In this document: positions 32,879 through 42,414 of the stretch, one piece after another
Position numbering within the stretch: the stretch's first letter is position 1
Layout: every line of letters starts with the position of its first letter
Assembly (NCBI RefSeq): GCF_049445995.1
Contig: NZ_JBMSDZ010000001.1
Location: 62,001 to 126,000 of the forward strand
Direction of reading: 5' to 3'
Length of the DNA stretch: 64,000 nt
DNA from: Dyella_A sp049445995
GTDB taxonomy: Bacteria; Pseudomonadota; Gammaproteobacteria; Xanthomonadales; Rhodanobacteraceae
Translations under genes and position numbers: made by a program
Notes under the pieces: generated by a model
Told to the model about the DNA's origin: nothing
Databases searched by the model: none
What the model saw: only the letters and a program-made list of their open reading frames with translations

Positions 32879-32935
32879 GCCGCCCGCCCTTGCGCTACTG
32901 TGTGGCGCTCACGCCCTGCACCGAGATCGCCGAGC

Positions 32936-33616
32936 ATGTCGCTGTTTCCAAGGCACCCGGCCATGCGCCCGCTGCCATACCGCAAGCCCACCGAAGGCCG
33001 CGACTACTGGGTGGTCGACGACGCGCTGCCCAACCCCGACGAGGTGCGCCGCCGCTGCCTGGCCAAGACCCAGTGGGAGTTCGGCTATCCCACCACGGGC
33101 GAAGTGTGGCCGGGCATGCGCGCCAGCGACGCGCTCGAAGCCGGCGAACTGGCGGCGATCGAGGCGAAGGTACGCCAGCTCACCGGCACCAGCCGCCTGT
33201 GGGTGGAGCAGACGCCGGAAGGCCAGCATCTCAACCACAACTGCGTGCAGGTGGTCGGCTCCACCGAGGGCGCGGTGAAACCGCACACTGATTCGCTGAA
33301 CCTGTGCCGCTACGCTGCGGTGCTCTACCTGCACCCGGATGCACCGGACCGCTGCGGCACCAGTTTCTTCCGCCAGCGCATGCCCAACGGCCAGCTCGGC
33401 GGCAACATGGTGATGCCGCCGCACCGCCACCTGGTGGACGCACTTGGCGCCCGCTTCGTGGCGCCGACGGCCTTCGTCGAGGACGTACGCGTCCCCCATC
33501 GCTACAACCGGCTGCTGGTCTACAAGGCCAACATCATCCACAGCGCGTCGGCGTACTGGGGCCTGGATGGCCCGGAGTCGAAGCGGATGACCGCCGTGTT
33601 CTTCTGGATGGCCTGA
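32936..33616 (+). CDS. DUF6445-type protein, 2OG-Fe(II) oxygenase-like fold
   Basis: The 226-aa product has the double-stranded beta-helix pattern of 2-oxoglutarate/Fe(II) oxygenases: HTDSLNLCRYAAVLYLHPDAP (His-x-Asp) and a distal His in YKANIIHSASAYWG. The beginning RPLPYRKPTEGRDYWVVDDALPNPDEVR matches DUF6445 proteins, some of which accompany tryptophan-halogenase or TonB-receptor loci. Nothing in the neighbourhood gives a substrate. ATG 32936 is chosen over an upstream ATG at 32900 for lack of conservation-like sequence before it. Confidence 0.7.
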   Translation: MSLFPRHPAMRPLPYRKPTEGRDYWVVDDALPNPDEVRRRCLAKTQWEFGYPTTGEVWPGMRASDALEAGELAAIEAKVRQLTGTSRLWVEQTPEGQHLNHNCVQVVGSTEGAVKPHTDSLNLCRYAAVLYLHPDAPDRCGTSFFRQRMPNGQLGGNMVMPPHRHLVDALGARFVAPTAFVEDVRVPHRYNRLLVYKANIIHSASAYWGLDGPESKRMTAVFFWMA

Positions 33617-33685
33617 CGCGACACGGTGAGCCGAAGCTCCCCGTGCTTGCTGCCTTCGCACGCGCATCCGATCAGATCAGCCCGC

Positions 33686-34621
33686 TCAAATCAACTTGAT
33701 CTCGCGCAACCGCTGCAGCAGGTATTCGTGCGAGGTGATCGAGCTGTCGTAGCGGCTGGGGTTGTCCGGCGTGATGCATTCGGGCACCGGATCAAGCACG
33801 ACATCAGGGTTGGGGTGCAGGAAGAACGGCACCGAGTAGCGCGGCTTGCGCGCGTTGTCGTTCTTCGGGTTGACCACGCGATGCGTGGTGGACGGATACA
33901 CGTGGTTGGTCAGCCGCTGCAGCATGTCGCCGATGTTCACCACGATGGCATCGCCCTCGGTGGTGATCGGCAGCCACTCGCCCTCGCGGGTGAGCACTTC
34001 CAGTCCTTCGGCGCTGGCGCCGACCAGCAGGGTGATGAAGTTGATGTCCTCGTGCGCGCCGGCGCGCACGTTGGGGATGTCGTCCCGGGTGATCGGCGGG
34101 TAGTGGATCGGCCGCAGGATCGAATTGCCCAGGTCGGTCTTGTCCTCGAAGTAGTTCTCCGGCAGGCCGACGTGCAGCGCCAGCGCGCGCAGCACGCGCG
34201 TGCCGAGCGCGTCCAGCGCCTCGAATAGGCCGTAGCCGTAGCGCTTGAAGTCCGGCACCTCGGTCGGCCACAGGTTGGGCGCCATCACGTCGGCGAACTT
34301 CGAATCGCGCGGAATCTCACGCCCCACGTGCCAGAACTCCTTGAGATCGGGGTGCGCGCTGTCCTTGGCGGTTTCCACCTTGAACGGCGTGTAGCCGCGC
34401 GCACCGCCGGAACCGGGCACGTGGTACTTCATCTTGGTTTCGGTGGGCAGCGCGAAGAAGCGCTGGAACGCGTCGTAGGCGCCGTCGACCAGCGCCTTGT
34501 CGATGCCGTGGCCGCTGATGCAGCAGAAGCCGAACTCGCGGTAGGCCGCGCCAAGCTCGGCGACGAAGGCGTCGCGGTCGGTGTCGTAACGACGGATGTC
34601 GAGGGTGGGAACGTTCTTCAT
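33686..34621 (-). CDS. isopenicillin-N-synthase-family 2OG-Fe(II) oxygenase
   Basis: The 311-aa product has the N-terminal DIOX_N region (FVAELGAAYREFGFCCISGHGIDK) and the catalytic 2OG-FeII domain: GAHEDINFITLLVGASAEGLEV (Fe-binding His and Asp), HVYPSTTHRVVNP (second His) and KPRYSVPFFLHPNPD (Arg-x-Ser for 2-oxoglutarate). Bacterial proteins of this class are often of unknown substrate. It is transcribed away from the DUF6445-type gene (convergent) and downstream of glmM on the same strand. Confidence 0.88.
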   Translation of the reverse strand: MKNVPTLDIRRYDTDRDAFVAELGAAYREFGFCCISGHGIDKALVDGAYDAFQRFFALPTETKMKYHVPGSGGARGYTPFKVETAKDSAHPDLKEFWHVGREIPRDSKFADVMAPNLWPTEVPDFKRYGYGLFEALDALGTRVLRALALHVGLPENYFEDKTDLGNSILRPIHYPPITRDDIPNVRAGAHEDINFITLLVGASAEGLEVLTREGEWLPITTEGDAIVVNIGDMLQRLTNHVYPSTTHRVVNPKNDNARKPRYSVPFFLHPNPDVVLDPVPECITPDNPSRYDSSITSHEYLLQRLREIKLI

Positions 34622-34733
34622 GGCGACTCCAGGTTGGCGTGCGGTCGATTTCATCCGCCACCGCAAGGGCGGGGCACGTCGGGCCAATCCTTGGCGACCT
34701 GGGTTACAGCTAGGGATGCTCCCTAAAGCAGGC

Positions 34734-36095
34734 TCACGAGCGTTCGAGGGCGGATGTTACGACGTCCGCCAGCGTCTGTGCCAACGCCTGCACTTCGGCG
34801 GCATCGGCCGCCTCCACCGTCACGCGCACCACCGGCTCGGTGCCGGAGGCGCGCAGGAAGACGCGACCTCGCCCCTCCAACTGCGCCTGCGCCCGCGCCA
34901 CGGCGGCGGCCACGTCGGCGTGCTCGAGCACGCCGCGCGCGTTGCCGGCCACGCGCACGTTGAGCATCACCTGCGGCAGCTTGACCAGCCCGCGGCGGGC
35001 TTCGGCGAGATCCTGTCCGGCCCCGGCCAGCGCCTCGAGCACCGCCAGCGCGGCGACGATGCCGTCGCCGGTGGTGGCGCGGTCCAGGCACAGGATGTGG
35101 CCGGAGGTTTCGCCGCCCAGCACGCCGCCGTGCTCGCGCAACTGCTGCAGCACGAAGCGGTCGCCGACGTTGGCGCGCAGCAGCGGCACATCCATCGCGC
35201 GCAGCGCCTGTTGCAGCCCGTAGTTACTCATCAAGGTGCCAACCACCGGCCCCTTGAGCAGCCCTCGCGCGCGCCAGCTGCACGCCAGCACGTAGAGGAT
35301 GTCGTCACCGTCGGCGAGCACGCCGTGGCGATCCACCAGCAGCACCCGGTCGCCGTCACCGTCGAAGGCGATGCCGATGTCCGCGCCGCGCCCGATCACC
35401 GCCTGCTGCAGCGCCTCGGGGTGGGTCGAGCCCACGCCGCGGTTGATGTTGAAGCCATCCGGCGCATCGCCGATGGCGCTGACCTCGGCGCCCAGCTCGG
35501 CGAACACCTTGGGCGCCACCTGGTAGGTCGCGCCGTGCGCGCAGTCCAGCACGATCTTCATGCCGTGCAGGCCTAGATCCTCCGGCACCGTCGCCTTGCA
35601 CGACTCGGCGTAGCGCGCCACCGCGTTGTCGATGCGGCTCGCCTTGCCCAGGCGCTCGGACGGCACGGTGACGAAATCGCGCTCCAGCTCGGCCTCTATC
35701 GCCAGCTCGATCGCGTCGGACAGCTTCTCGCCGCTGGCGGAGAAGAACTTGATGCCGTTGTCCGCGTACGGATTGTGCGAGGCGCTGATCACGATGCCGG
35801 CGTCCGCGCGCAGTGAACGGGTGAGGAACGCCACCGCAGGGGTCGGGATCGGACCGAGCAGCTTGACGTCGACACCGGCGGCGACCAGTCCGGCCTCCAG
35901 CGCCGACTCGAACATGTAGCCGGAAATGCGCGTGTCCTTGCCGATCACCACCGACGGGCGCCTGGCGCCGCTGCCCTGGCCGGCGAGCACGGCGCCGGCG
36001 GCGCGACCGAGCTTGAGCATGAAATCGGCGCTGATCGGCCACTCGCCGGCGCGGCCGCGGATGCCGTCGGTGCCGAAGTAATTGCGTTGGGTCAT
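34734..36095 (-). CDS. glmM: phosphoglucosamine mutase
   Basis: GlmM converts glucosamine-6-phosphate to glucosamine-1-phosphate on the way to UDP-GlcNAc for peptidoglycan and LPS. The 453-aa product starts YFGTDGIRGRAG and carries the phosphoserine loop GIVISASHNPYADNGIKFF, metal-binding DGDGDRVLLVD, the sugar-binding GGETSGH and phosphate-binding RASGTEPVVRV. It follows folP by 51 bp on the same strand, the conserved folP-glmM pair. Confidence 0.97.
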   Translation of the reverse strand: MTQRNYFGTDGIRGRAGEWPISADFMLKLGRAAGAVLAGQGSGARRPSVVIGKDTRISGYMFESALEAGLVAAGVDVKLLGPIPTPAVAFLTRSLRADAGIVISASHNPYADNGIKFFSASGEKLSDAIELAIEAELERDFVTVPSERLGKASRIDNAVARYAESCKATVPEDLGLHGMKIVLDCAHGATYQVAPKVFAELGAEVSAIGDAPDGFNINRGVGSTHPEALQQAVIGRGADIGIAFDGDGDRVLLVDRHGVLADGDDILYVLACSWRARGLLKGPVVGTLMSNYGLQQALRAMDVPLLRANVGDRFVLQQLREHGGVLGGETSGHILCLDRATTGDGIVAALAVLEALAGAGQDLAEARRGLVKLPQVMLNVRVAGNARGVLEHADVAAAVARAQAQLEGRGRVFLRASGTEPVVRVTVEAADAAEVQALAQTLADVVTSALERS

Positions 36096-36146
36096 GGGTC
36101 GATCCTTTGCTGAAGACGAAGCCGCGCCGCGGCGGGCTTCGCCACG

Positions 36147-37058
36147 TCATTCGTCGTCGGGCCAGCGCGGCGCAGCAGGGCCGGCATCCTTGCGCCGGGC
36201 CGGGCGGTGGGCATCCACCGCCTGCCACACCGCCAGTGCGTCGACGGTCGCGGCCACGTCGTGCACGCGCACCAGTCGGGCGCCGTGCTGCACGGCAATC
36301 AGCGCTGCGGCCACGGAGCCGGCGGCGCGCTCGGCCGGCGCGCTGCGCCCGGTGATCGTGCCGATCATCGATTTGCGCGAGAGCCCGGCGTACACGCCCG
36401 CGCCGAGGTCGGCGAAGCGGCGCAGCTCGCGCAGCAGTGCGAGGTTGTGCTCCAGCGTCTTGCCGAAGCCGAAACCCGGGTCGACCAGCACCTTGCGCCG
36501 ATTCATGCCGGCCAGCTCGCAGGCGAACAGCCGGTCGGTGAGGAAGCGGTGCACTTCGCCCACCACGTCGTCATAGTGCGGATCGTCCTGCATGCCGCGC
36601 GGCTCGCCGCGCATGTGCATCAGGCACACCGGCACGCCGAGCGAGGCGGCGGCGTCCAGCGCGCCCTCGCGGCGCAGCGCGTAGACGTCGTTGATCATGC
36701 CCGCGCCGGCGGCCACCGCCGCGCGCATCACCTCGGGCTTGGAGGTGTCGATCGAGATCGGCACGGCGCAGCGCGCGGCCAGCGCCTCGATCACCGGCAG
36801 TACCCGTGCCAGTTCCTCGTCCAGCGGCACATCGGCCGCGCCGGGGCGGGTCGATTCGCCACCTACGTCGAGCATGTCCGCGCCCTGCTCCACCATCGCC
36901 AGGCCGTGGGCCACGGCGGCGTCGAGATCGGCGTACAGGCCGCCGTCGGAGAACGAGTCGGGGGTGACGTTGAGGATGCCCACCACGCGCGGGCAGTTCA
37001 GCGCGAGCGGACGGCCGTTGCAGTCGAGCACGGTGGCGAACAGGTCGGCGGCGGACAT
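36147..37058 (-). CDS. folP: dihydropteroate synthase
   Basis: FolP condenses p-aminobenzoate with dihydropterin pyrophosphate in folate synthesis and is the sulfonamide target. The 303-aa product has the two Prosite regions ILNVTPDSFSDGG and MLDVGGESTRPGA, then ISIDTSKPEV, MINDVYALRREG, CLMHMRGEPRGMQ, VLVDPGFGFGKTLEHN and GLSRKSMIGTITGR. A C-terminal basic tail follows the last VRVHDVAAT segment. It starts 10 bp after the orn stop on the same strand. Confidence 0.97.
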   Translation of the reverse strand: MSAADLFATVLDCNGRPLALNCPRVVGILNVTPDSFSDGGLYADLDAAVAHGLAMVEQGADMLDVGGESTRPGAADVPLDEELARVLPVIEALAARCAVPISIDTSKPEVMRAAVAAGAGMINDVYALRREGALDAAASLGVPVCLMHMRGEPRGMQDDPHYDDVVGEVHRFLTDRLFACELAGMNRRKVLVDPGFGFGKTLEHNLALLRELRRFADLGAGVYAGLSRKSMIGTITGRSAPAERAAGSVAAALIAVQHGARLVRVHDVAATVDALAVWQAVDAHRPARRKDAGPAAPRWPDDE

Positions 37059-37068
37059 CGTCGGCGCC

Positions 37069-37629
37069 TCAGCCCGGCCCGCTCAGCGCGCCCATGTGCT
37101 GGCGGTAGTAGCGCAGCTCGTCGATGGAATCGCGGATGTCCGACAGCGCGGTGTGCGCCGAATCCTTGCTGAAGCCCTTGGCCACCTCCGGCGCCCAGCG
37201 GCGCGCCAGCTCCTTGAGCGTGGACACGTCGAGGTTGCGGTAGTGGAAGTAACGCTCCAGCTGCGACATCTGCCGATGCAGGAAGCGGCGGTCCTGGCAG
37301 ATCGAGTTGCCGCACATCGGCGATTTGCCGGGCGGCACCCAGGCCTTGAGGAAATCCACTGTCGCCCGTTCCGCTTGGGCGTGGTCGGTGGTCGAATCGA
37401 GCACGCGCTGCCACAGCCCCGAGCGGTTGTGCTGGTTGCGGTTCCAGCTGTCCATCGACTCCAGCCTATCCAGCTCGTGGCGGATCGCGAACACCGGCCC
37501 TTCGGCCAGCACGTTGAGATCCCTGTCGGTGACGATGGTGGCGATTTCCAGGATGGAATCGGCGTCCGTGTCGAGGCCGGTCATCTCCAGATCGATCCAG
37601 ATCAGGTGGTTTTCGTTGGCTTGGCTCAT
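37069..37629 (-). CDS. orn: oligoribonuclease
   Basis: Orn degrades 2-5-nt RNAs and pGpG to mononucleotides. The 186-aa product is a DEDDh 3'-5' exonuclease: LIWIDLEMTGLDTDADSILEIA (Asp, Glu), a central GNSICQDRRFLHRQM, and HTALSDIRDSIDELRYYRQ (His, Asp). It is divergent from sbcB with 70 bp between the start codons. Confidence 0.97.
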   Translation of the reverse strand: MSQANENHLIWIDLEMTGLDTDADSILEIATIVTDRDLNVLAEGPVFAIRHELDRLESMDSWNRNQHNRSGLWQRVLDSTTDHAQAERATVDFLKAWVPPGKSPMCGNSICQDRRFLHRQMSQLERYFHYRNLDVSTLKELARRWAPEVAKGFSKDSAHTALSDIRDSIDELRYYRQHMGALSGPG

Positions 37630-37699
37630 GCGTCCTCCTGGGCCGCGAGAGTCTAGCAGTAGCCATGCCCGGGCCCGCCGCGCATGCGATCATCGCCCG

Positions 37700-39145
37700 A
37701 TGCAGACCTTCTTCTGGCACGACTACGAAACCTTCGGCGCGGACAGCCGGCGCGATCGCCCGGCACAGTTCGCCGGCATCCGCACCACGATGGAACTGGA
37801 GATCGTCGGCGAGCCCGTGATGTTTTTCGGCAAGCCGCCGCGCGATGCGCTGCCGCACCCCGAGGCCTGCATGATCACCGGCATCACGCCGCAGCAGGCC
37901 GAGCGCGAGGGGGTGATCGAGGCGGAATTCGCCGCCCGCGTGCACGAGCAGCTGGCCGAACCGGGCACCTGCGGCGTGGGCTACAACTCGCTGCGTTTCG
38001 ACGACGAGTTCACCCGCCAGCTGCTGTACCGCAATTTCTTCGATCCCTATGGTCGCGAGTGGGAGAACGGCAACTCCCGCTGGGACCTCATCGACCTAGT
38101 GCGCATGTGCGAGGCGCTGCGCCCGGAAGGCATCCACTGGCCCACCCGCGAGGACGGTTCGCCCAGCTTCAGGCTGGAGCATCTGGCCAGGGCCAACGGC
38201 CTGCAGCAGGAGCGCGCGCACGATGCCCTCTCCGATGTACATGCGCTGATCGACCTGGCGCGGCTGATCCGCGTGCGCCAGCCGCGCCTGTGGGACTGGC
38301 ACTTCGCCCTGCGCCGCAAGCAGCGCGTGTTCGAGCAATTGGACGTGGCCGGCATGACGCCGCTGGTGCACGTGTCCTCGCGCTACCCGGCCAGCCAGCA
38401 CTGCCTGACCCTGATCGCCCCGCTGGCGCTGCACCCGACGCGGCCAGGCGAGGTGATCGTCTACGACCTGCGTTTCGATCCGGCTGAGCTGATCGCGCTG
38501 GACGAGGAAGACATCGCCGACCGCGTGTTCACCGCCCGTGCCGACCTGCCCGAGGGTGTCGAACGCATCGCGCTGCGCACCGTGCGCGCGAACCGTGCAC
38601 CGGCGCTGGCGCCGCTGTCGGTGCTCAAGGGGGCGGACCTCGATCGCCTGCAGCTCGATCCCCAGCGCTGCCTGGCGCACGCCGACACGCTGCGCGCCGC
38701 CGCCGGTCTGCGCGAGAAAGTGCAGCGCCTGTTCCAGCAGGCCGCCGCCATGCCGAAGGCGGACGACCCCGAGCTGGCGCTGTACGACGGCTTCCTGCCC
38801 GATGCCGACAAGCGCCTGCTGGCCGAGGTCCGCGGCATGCCGCCGGAGCAGCTGGCGACGCGCACCTTCGCCTTCCGCGACCCGCGCTACGCCGAGCTGC
38901 TGTTCCGCTACCGCGCGCGCAACTGGCCGCACACACTCGGCGCCGACGAACGCGCGCGCTGGGATGCGTTCCGCCGCGACCGTCTGACGCGCTCCACGCC
39001 GCTCACCGGCCTCACCCTGGACGAGTACGCCGCGCGCCTTGCGCAGCTGCGCGACGACCCTTCCTGTGCCCACCATCAAACCCTGTTCGACCAGCTCGCC
39101 GCCTGGGGCCGCGAGCTGGCCGACGAGATCACGCCGCTTGCCTGA
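37700..39145 (+). CDS. sbcB: exodeoxyribonuclease I
   Basis: ExoI digests single-stranded DNA 3'-5' and takes part in recombination and mismatch repair. The 481-aa product opens with the DEDDh motif HDYETFGADSRRDRPAQFAG, continues VGYNSLRFDDEFTRQLLYRNFFDPY and HDALSDVHALIDLARLI, and then the SH3-like and helical C-terminal domains, including RYPASQHCLTLIAPLALHP. The ATG at 37700 gives the standard start; the longer open frame upstream is a shadow of orn. Confidence 0.95.
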   Translation: MQTFFWHDYETFGADSRRDRPAQFAGIRTTMELEIVGEPVMFFGKPPRDALPHPEACMITGITPQQAEREGVIEAEFAARVHEQLAEPGTCGVGYNSLRFDDEFTRQLLYRNFFDPYGREWENGNSRWDLIDLVRMCEALRPEGIHWPTREDGSPSFRLEHLARANGLQQERAHDALSDVHALIDLARLIRVRQPRLWDWHFALRRKQRVFEQLDVAGMTPLVHVSSRYPASQHCLTLIAPLALHPTRPGEVIVYDLRFDPAELIALDEEDIADRVFTARADLPEGVERIALRTVRANRAPALAPLSVLKGADLDRLQLDPQRCLAHADTLRAAAGLREKVQRLFQQAAAMPKADDPELALYDGFLPDADKRLLAEVRGMPPEQLATRTFAFRDPRYAELLFRYRARNWPHTLGADERARWDAFRRDRLTRSTPLTGLTLDEYAARLAQLRDDPSCAHHQTLFDQLAAWGRELADEITPLA

Positions 39146-39156
39146 CGTCACCGACC

Positions 39157-39843
39157 ATGCCCGTCGCCTACTTCTCGCCCGCCACCTTCCGTTTTCTCCG
39201 CGCGCTCGATCACCACAACAGCCGCGAATGGTTCCACGACCACAAGGCGGACTACGAGCGGCACGTGCGCGAACCGTTCCTCGCCCTGATCGCCGACATG
39301 CAGGCGCCGCTGGCCAAGATCAGCCCGCACTACCGCGCCGACACGCGCAAGAACGGCGGCTCGCTGTTCCGCATCCATCGCGACACACGCTTTTCCAACA
39401 ACAAGCTGCCGTACAAGCCGTGGCAGGGCGCGCGCTTCTTCCACGAGCGCCGGCACGAGATCGCCGCACCGTCGTTCTACGTGCACATCCAGCCCGGCGA
39501 CTGCTTCGCCGGCGGCGGCATGTGGCATCCGGAGCCCGACGACCTCAAGCGCATCCGCAGCTTCATCGCCGACAACCCGGCGGCGTGGAAGAAGGCCACG
39601 CACGGCAAGGCGTTCCGCGAGCGGTTCCAGCTCTGGGGCGAATCGCTGAGCCGGCCGCCGCGCGGCTTCGATCCCGCACACGAGCTGATCGACGACCTCA
39701 AGCGCAAGGATTTCGCCGCCGGCCAGGGCTTCGACGAGACAATTGCCTGCTCGCCCAAGCTGCTGCCCACGCTGGTGGACATCTACCGCCAGCTCGCCCC
39801 GCTCAACGACTACCTGTGCGCGGCGCAGGAGCTGGAGTTCTAG
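39157..39843 (+). CDS. DUF2461 family protein
   Basis: The 228-aa product is a clear member of DUF2461: FSPATFRFLRALDHHNSREWFHDHKADYE, then SLFRIHRDTRFSNNKLPYKPW, GGGMWHPEPDDLKRIR and a C-terminal helix-rich end. No enzymatic activity is established for the family. It begins 11 bp after the sbcB stop, so it may be co-transcribed. Confidence 0.9.
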   Translation: MPVAYFSPATFRFLRALDHHNSREWFHDHKADYERHVREPFLALIADMQAPLAKISPHYRADTRKNGGSLFRIHRDTRFSNNKLPYKPWQGARFFHERRHEIAAPSFYVHIQPGDCFAGGGMWHPEPDDLKRIRSFIADNPAAWKKATHGKAFRERFQLWGESLSRPPRGFDPAHELIDDLKRKDFAAGQGFDETIACSPKLLPTLVDIYRQLAPLNDYLCAAQELEF

Positions 39844-39847
39844 CCCT

Positions 39848-39927
39848 CGGTAGGAGCGCACCCTGTGCGCGAACGCTCCTGGCCCCGATACACGACAGGC
39901 ATTCGCGCACAGGGTGCGCTCCTACCG
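39848..39927. repeat. REP-like inverted repeat, copy 1
   Basis: Two 26-bp perfectly complementary arms (39848-39873 and 39902-39927) around a 28-base loop. The arms contain TAGGAGCGCACCCTGTGCGC, which recurs at 49561-49646 and as a single arm at 61128-61150. It lies between two convergent genes and could also terminate transcription. Confidence 0.9.
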
Positions 39928-39949
39928 GCGATGGCGGATGCTGGCGGTT

Positions 39950-41269
39950 TCAGTCACCGAGACTCGGCGGCATCCGCCTCTCGGTGCGCAGACCCGCGGC
40001 CACCACGACTGCCGCCAGCGCGGCCAGCGACACGTAGTACGCCGGCGCCAGCGGACCGAGGCCTTTCACCAGCGCGCCGATCAGCGGCGGGGTGATGCCG
40101 CCGAAAATCGCGTAGGCGACGTTGTAGGAGAACGACAGCCCGCTGAAGCGCACCGCCGGCGGAAACGCATGGACCATCACCGTGGGCACCACACCGACCA
40201 CGCCCACCGCAAAACCTGCCAGCGCATACAGTGGCAGGAAATGCGCCCCGCCACGCTGCAGATCGAGATAGAGCACGCAGGTCGCCAGTGTCATCAGCAC
40301 GGCGCCGACGGCCAGCGTGCGCGCCACGCCGAAGCGATCGGCCACCGCTCCGAACGCCAGACAACCCACCGCCAGCGCGAACGAGGCCAGGCTATTGCCC
40401 AGAAACGCCGTGGCGGGCGGCAGGTGGAACACCGCCTGCACCAGGGTCGGGGTCATCAGGATCACCACTACGATCGCCGCGGTGAGCGTCCAGGTCACCG
40501 CCATCGAGCGAGCGAGCGCACCGCGATGTTCGCGCAGCACGCGCTTCAGCGGCAGCTCGTCGGCCAGCGCGCGGCGCGCCTGCATCGCCTCGAACACCGG
40601 CGTCTCGCGCAGCCAGCGGCGCAGCCACACCGCGATGAAACCGAACACGCCGCCGGCCAGGAACGGCAGCCGCCAGCCGTAGTCGAGCAGTTGCTCGGGG
40701 GTCATGCGCTCGTGGATCGCCGCGGTGAGCAGCGAGCCGATCAGGATGCCCACCGTGAGCCCGCTGGTGAGGCTGGCGCAGGCGATGCCGACGCGACGCG
40801 CCGGCACGTGCTCGGCCACGAATACCCACGCGCCCGGCACTTCGCCGCCCACCGCGATCCCCTGCAGCACGCGCAACGCCAGCAGCAGCACCGGCGCCAG
40901 CACACCGATCTGCGCGTACACCGGCAGCAGACCGATCGCCAGCGTGGGCAGCGCCATCAGGAACACGCTCAGCGTGAACATGCGCTTGCGTCCCAGCAGG
41001 TCGCCGTAGTGCGCCATCACGATGCCGCCCAGCGGCCGCGCCAGATACCCCGCGGCAAAGATGCCGAACACCTGCAGCTGCGCCAGCCACGGCGCCGTGC
41101 CCCTGGGGAAGAACAGCTCGCTCAGCGGCACCGTGAGAAACACGAACACCACGAAGTCGTAGAACTCCAGCGCGCCGCCCAGCGCGGCCAACCCGAGCGT
41201 GCGCAGGTCGCCCCGGCTCAGGCGATCGATGGCGAACGGACCCTCCGCAGTGGTGTCGTGCATGCGCAT
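39950..41269 (-). CDS. MFS transporter, metabolite:H+ symporter (MHS) type
   Basis: The product is about 439 aa with twelve membrane helices. MHS features include ALEFYDFVVFVFL in TM1, RPLGGIVMAHYGDLLGRKRMF in the TM2-3 loop, RVLQGIAVGGEVPGAWVFVAEHVP in TM4-5 and WRLPFLAGGVFGFIAVWLRRWLRETPVFEAM before the central loop. Relatives transport proline/betaine, citrate, ketoglutarate or shikimate; this one's substrate is not determinable. Two in-frame ATGs (41269, 41263) are possible starts. Confidence 0.88.
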   Translation of the reverse strand: MRMHDTTAEGPFAIDRLSRGDLRTLGLAALGGALEFYDFVVFVFLTVPLSELFFPRGTAPWLAQLQVFGIFAAGYLARPLGGIVMAHYGDLLGRKRMFTLSVFLMALPTLAIGLLPVYAQIGVLAPVLLLALRVLQGIAVGGEVPGAWVFVAEHVPARRVGIACASLTSGLTVGILIGSLLTAAIHERMTPEQLLDYGWRLPFLAGGVFGFIAVWLRRWLRETPVFEAMQARRALADELPLKRVLREHRGALARSMAVTWTLTAAIVVVILMTPTLVQAVFHLPPATAFLGNSLASFALAVGCLAFGAVADRFGVARTLAVGAVLMTLATCVLYLDLQRGGAHFLPLYALAGFAVGVVGVVPTVMVHAFPPAVRFSGLSFSYNVAYAIFGGITPPLIGALVKGLGPLAPAYYVSLAALAAVVVAAGLRTERRMPPSLGD

Positions 41270-41551
41270 CGCGTTTGCATTCAAAGGGCGGTCACGATAG
41301 CCGATGCCCGTATTTGTCGACCACGTCGCACTCGCGATGCGCTGTGGCAAGACCGCGGCAATCCGTCACTGCTAGATTCCATGCGCCGCCGCATGGTCGC
41401 CAGGGGAGACCACGGCGTCCTGCGGTGCCATGGGGATGGCACTCAACGAAGGTCGATCTGCCCGCAAGCCACGGAAGGTTTGTCCCCTCCGTGTCCGCGT
41501 CCTGCAGGGCGACCCCACACGCGGCGATGCCGCCTTGAGGGAGAGACAGCG

Positions 41552-42412
41552 ATGCAACAACGCATGATGCTTTTGGGAGTGCTGGCGCTGGCCAGCGCGG
41601 GGGCGCAGGCCGCCACCGGCGTGGCGCTGGTACACGGCACCGGCAAGCAGACCGATGCCTACAACAGCTACTGGCAATCGGACATAGTCGAGGGCGTGCG
41701 CAAGGGCCTGACCGATCCGAACAACCTGCTGGTGGTGAACTGCGATTTCGACCAGTACATGTGGGACGACCGCGCCGCCGGCTGCCTGGCCGGCCAGCTC
41801 ACCCACTTCATCCAGGCGCGCAACATCGACCGGCTTACCGTCATCACGCACTCCAACGGCGGCAACGTGATGCGCTGGATCCTGTCCAACCCCACCTACG
41901 ACGCGCGCTACCCGGACATCATCCGGCGCATCGTCAAGGTCGATGCGATCGCTCCGTCCAGCGCCGGCACGCCGCTGGCCGATGCAGTGATCGCCGGCAA
42001 CGTGTTCGAGAGCTCGCTGGGCTGGCTGCTCGGCTACAAGACCGACGCCGTGCGCCAGCAGCAGGTCGGCTGGATGGCCACCTACAACCAGTACTACCTG
42101 CTCGGCACCAGTGGCCGCCCCGCCCTGCCCGTGGCCTTCCGCGACGCGGTGGGCACCGACGTGGTGTCGGCCGTGTGGTCGAGCCAGGCCTACTGCGGCG
42201 GCTACCCCCAGAGCGTGGGGCTGGAGATCACCCAGAACTGGCTGGACAGCTGCTCGGACGGCTTCATCGAATGCTCCAGCGCGCAGGCCGCGGGCACGCT
42301 GTGGTTCAAGGACAGCGCCCGCACCAGCGGCGGCCAGGTGCTCAACCACAACCAGAGCCGGCGCGCCTGCTTCGGCCTGCCGTCGATCCTCGCCAACGAC
42401 ATCCAGGGATGA
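41552..42412 (+). CDS. secreted alpha/beta-hydrolase, lipase-like
   Basis: The 286-aa product has a signal peptide (MMLLGVLALASAGAQA) and the hydrolase pattern VALVHGTGKQ (oxyanion loop) and VITHSNGGNVMRW with the predicted nucleophile Ser101 in a His-Ser-Asn-Gly-Gly elbow. Four or more cysteines (NCDFDQY, GCLAGQ, YCGGYP, SCSDGFIECS) suggest disulfides in an exported enzyme. The ATG at 41552 follows GGGAGAGAC. The next gene overlaps or abuts its stop codon, so the two are co-translated. Substrate unknown. Confidence 0.78.
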   Translation: MQQRMMLLGVLALASAGAQAATGVALVHGTGKQTDAYNSYWQSDIVEGVRKGLTDPNNLLVVNCDFDQYMWDDRAAGCLAGQLTHFIQARNIDRLTVITHSNGGNVMRWILSNPTYDARYPDIIRRIVKVDAIAPSSAGTPLADAVIAGNVFESSLGWLLGYKTDAVRQQQVGWMATYNQYYLLGTSGRPALPVAFRDAVGTDVVSAVWSSQAYCGGYPQSVGLEITQNWLDSCSDGFIECSSAQAAGTLWFKDSARTSGGQVLNHNQSRRACFGLPSILANDIQG

Positions 42413-42414
42413 CC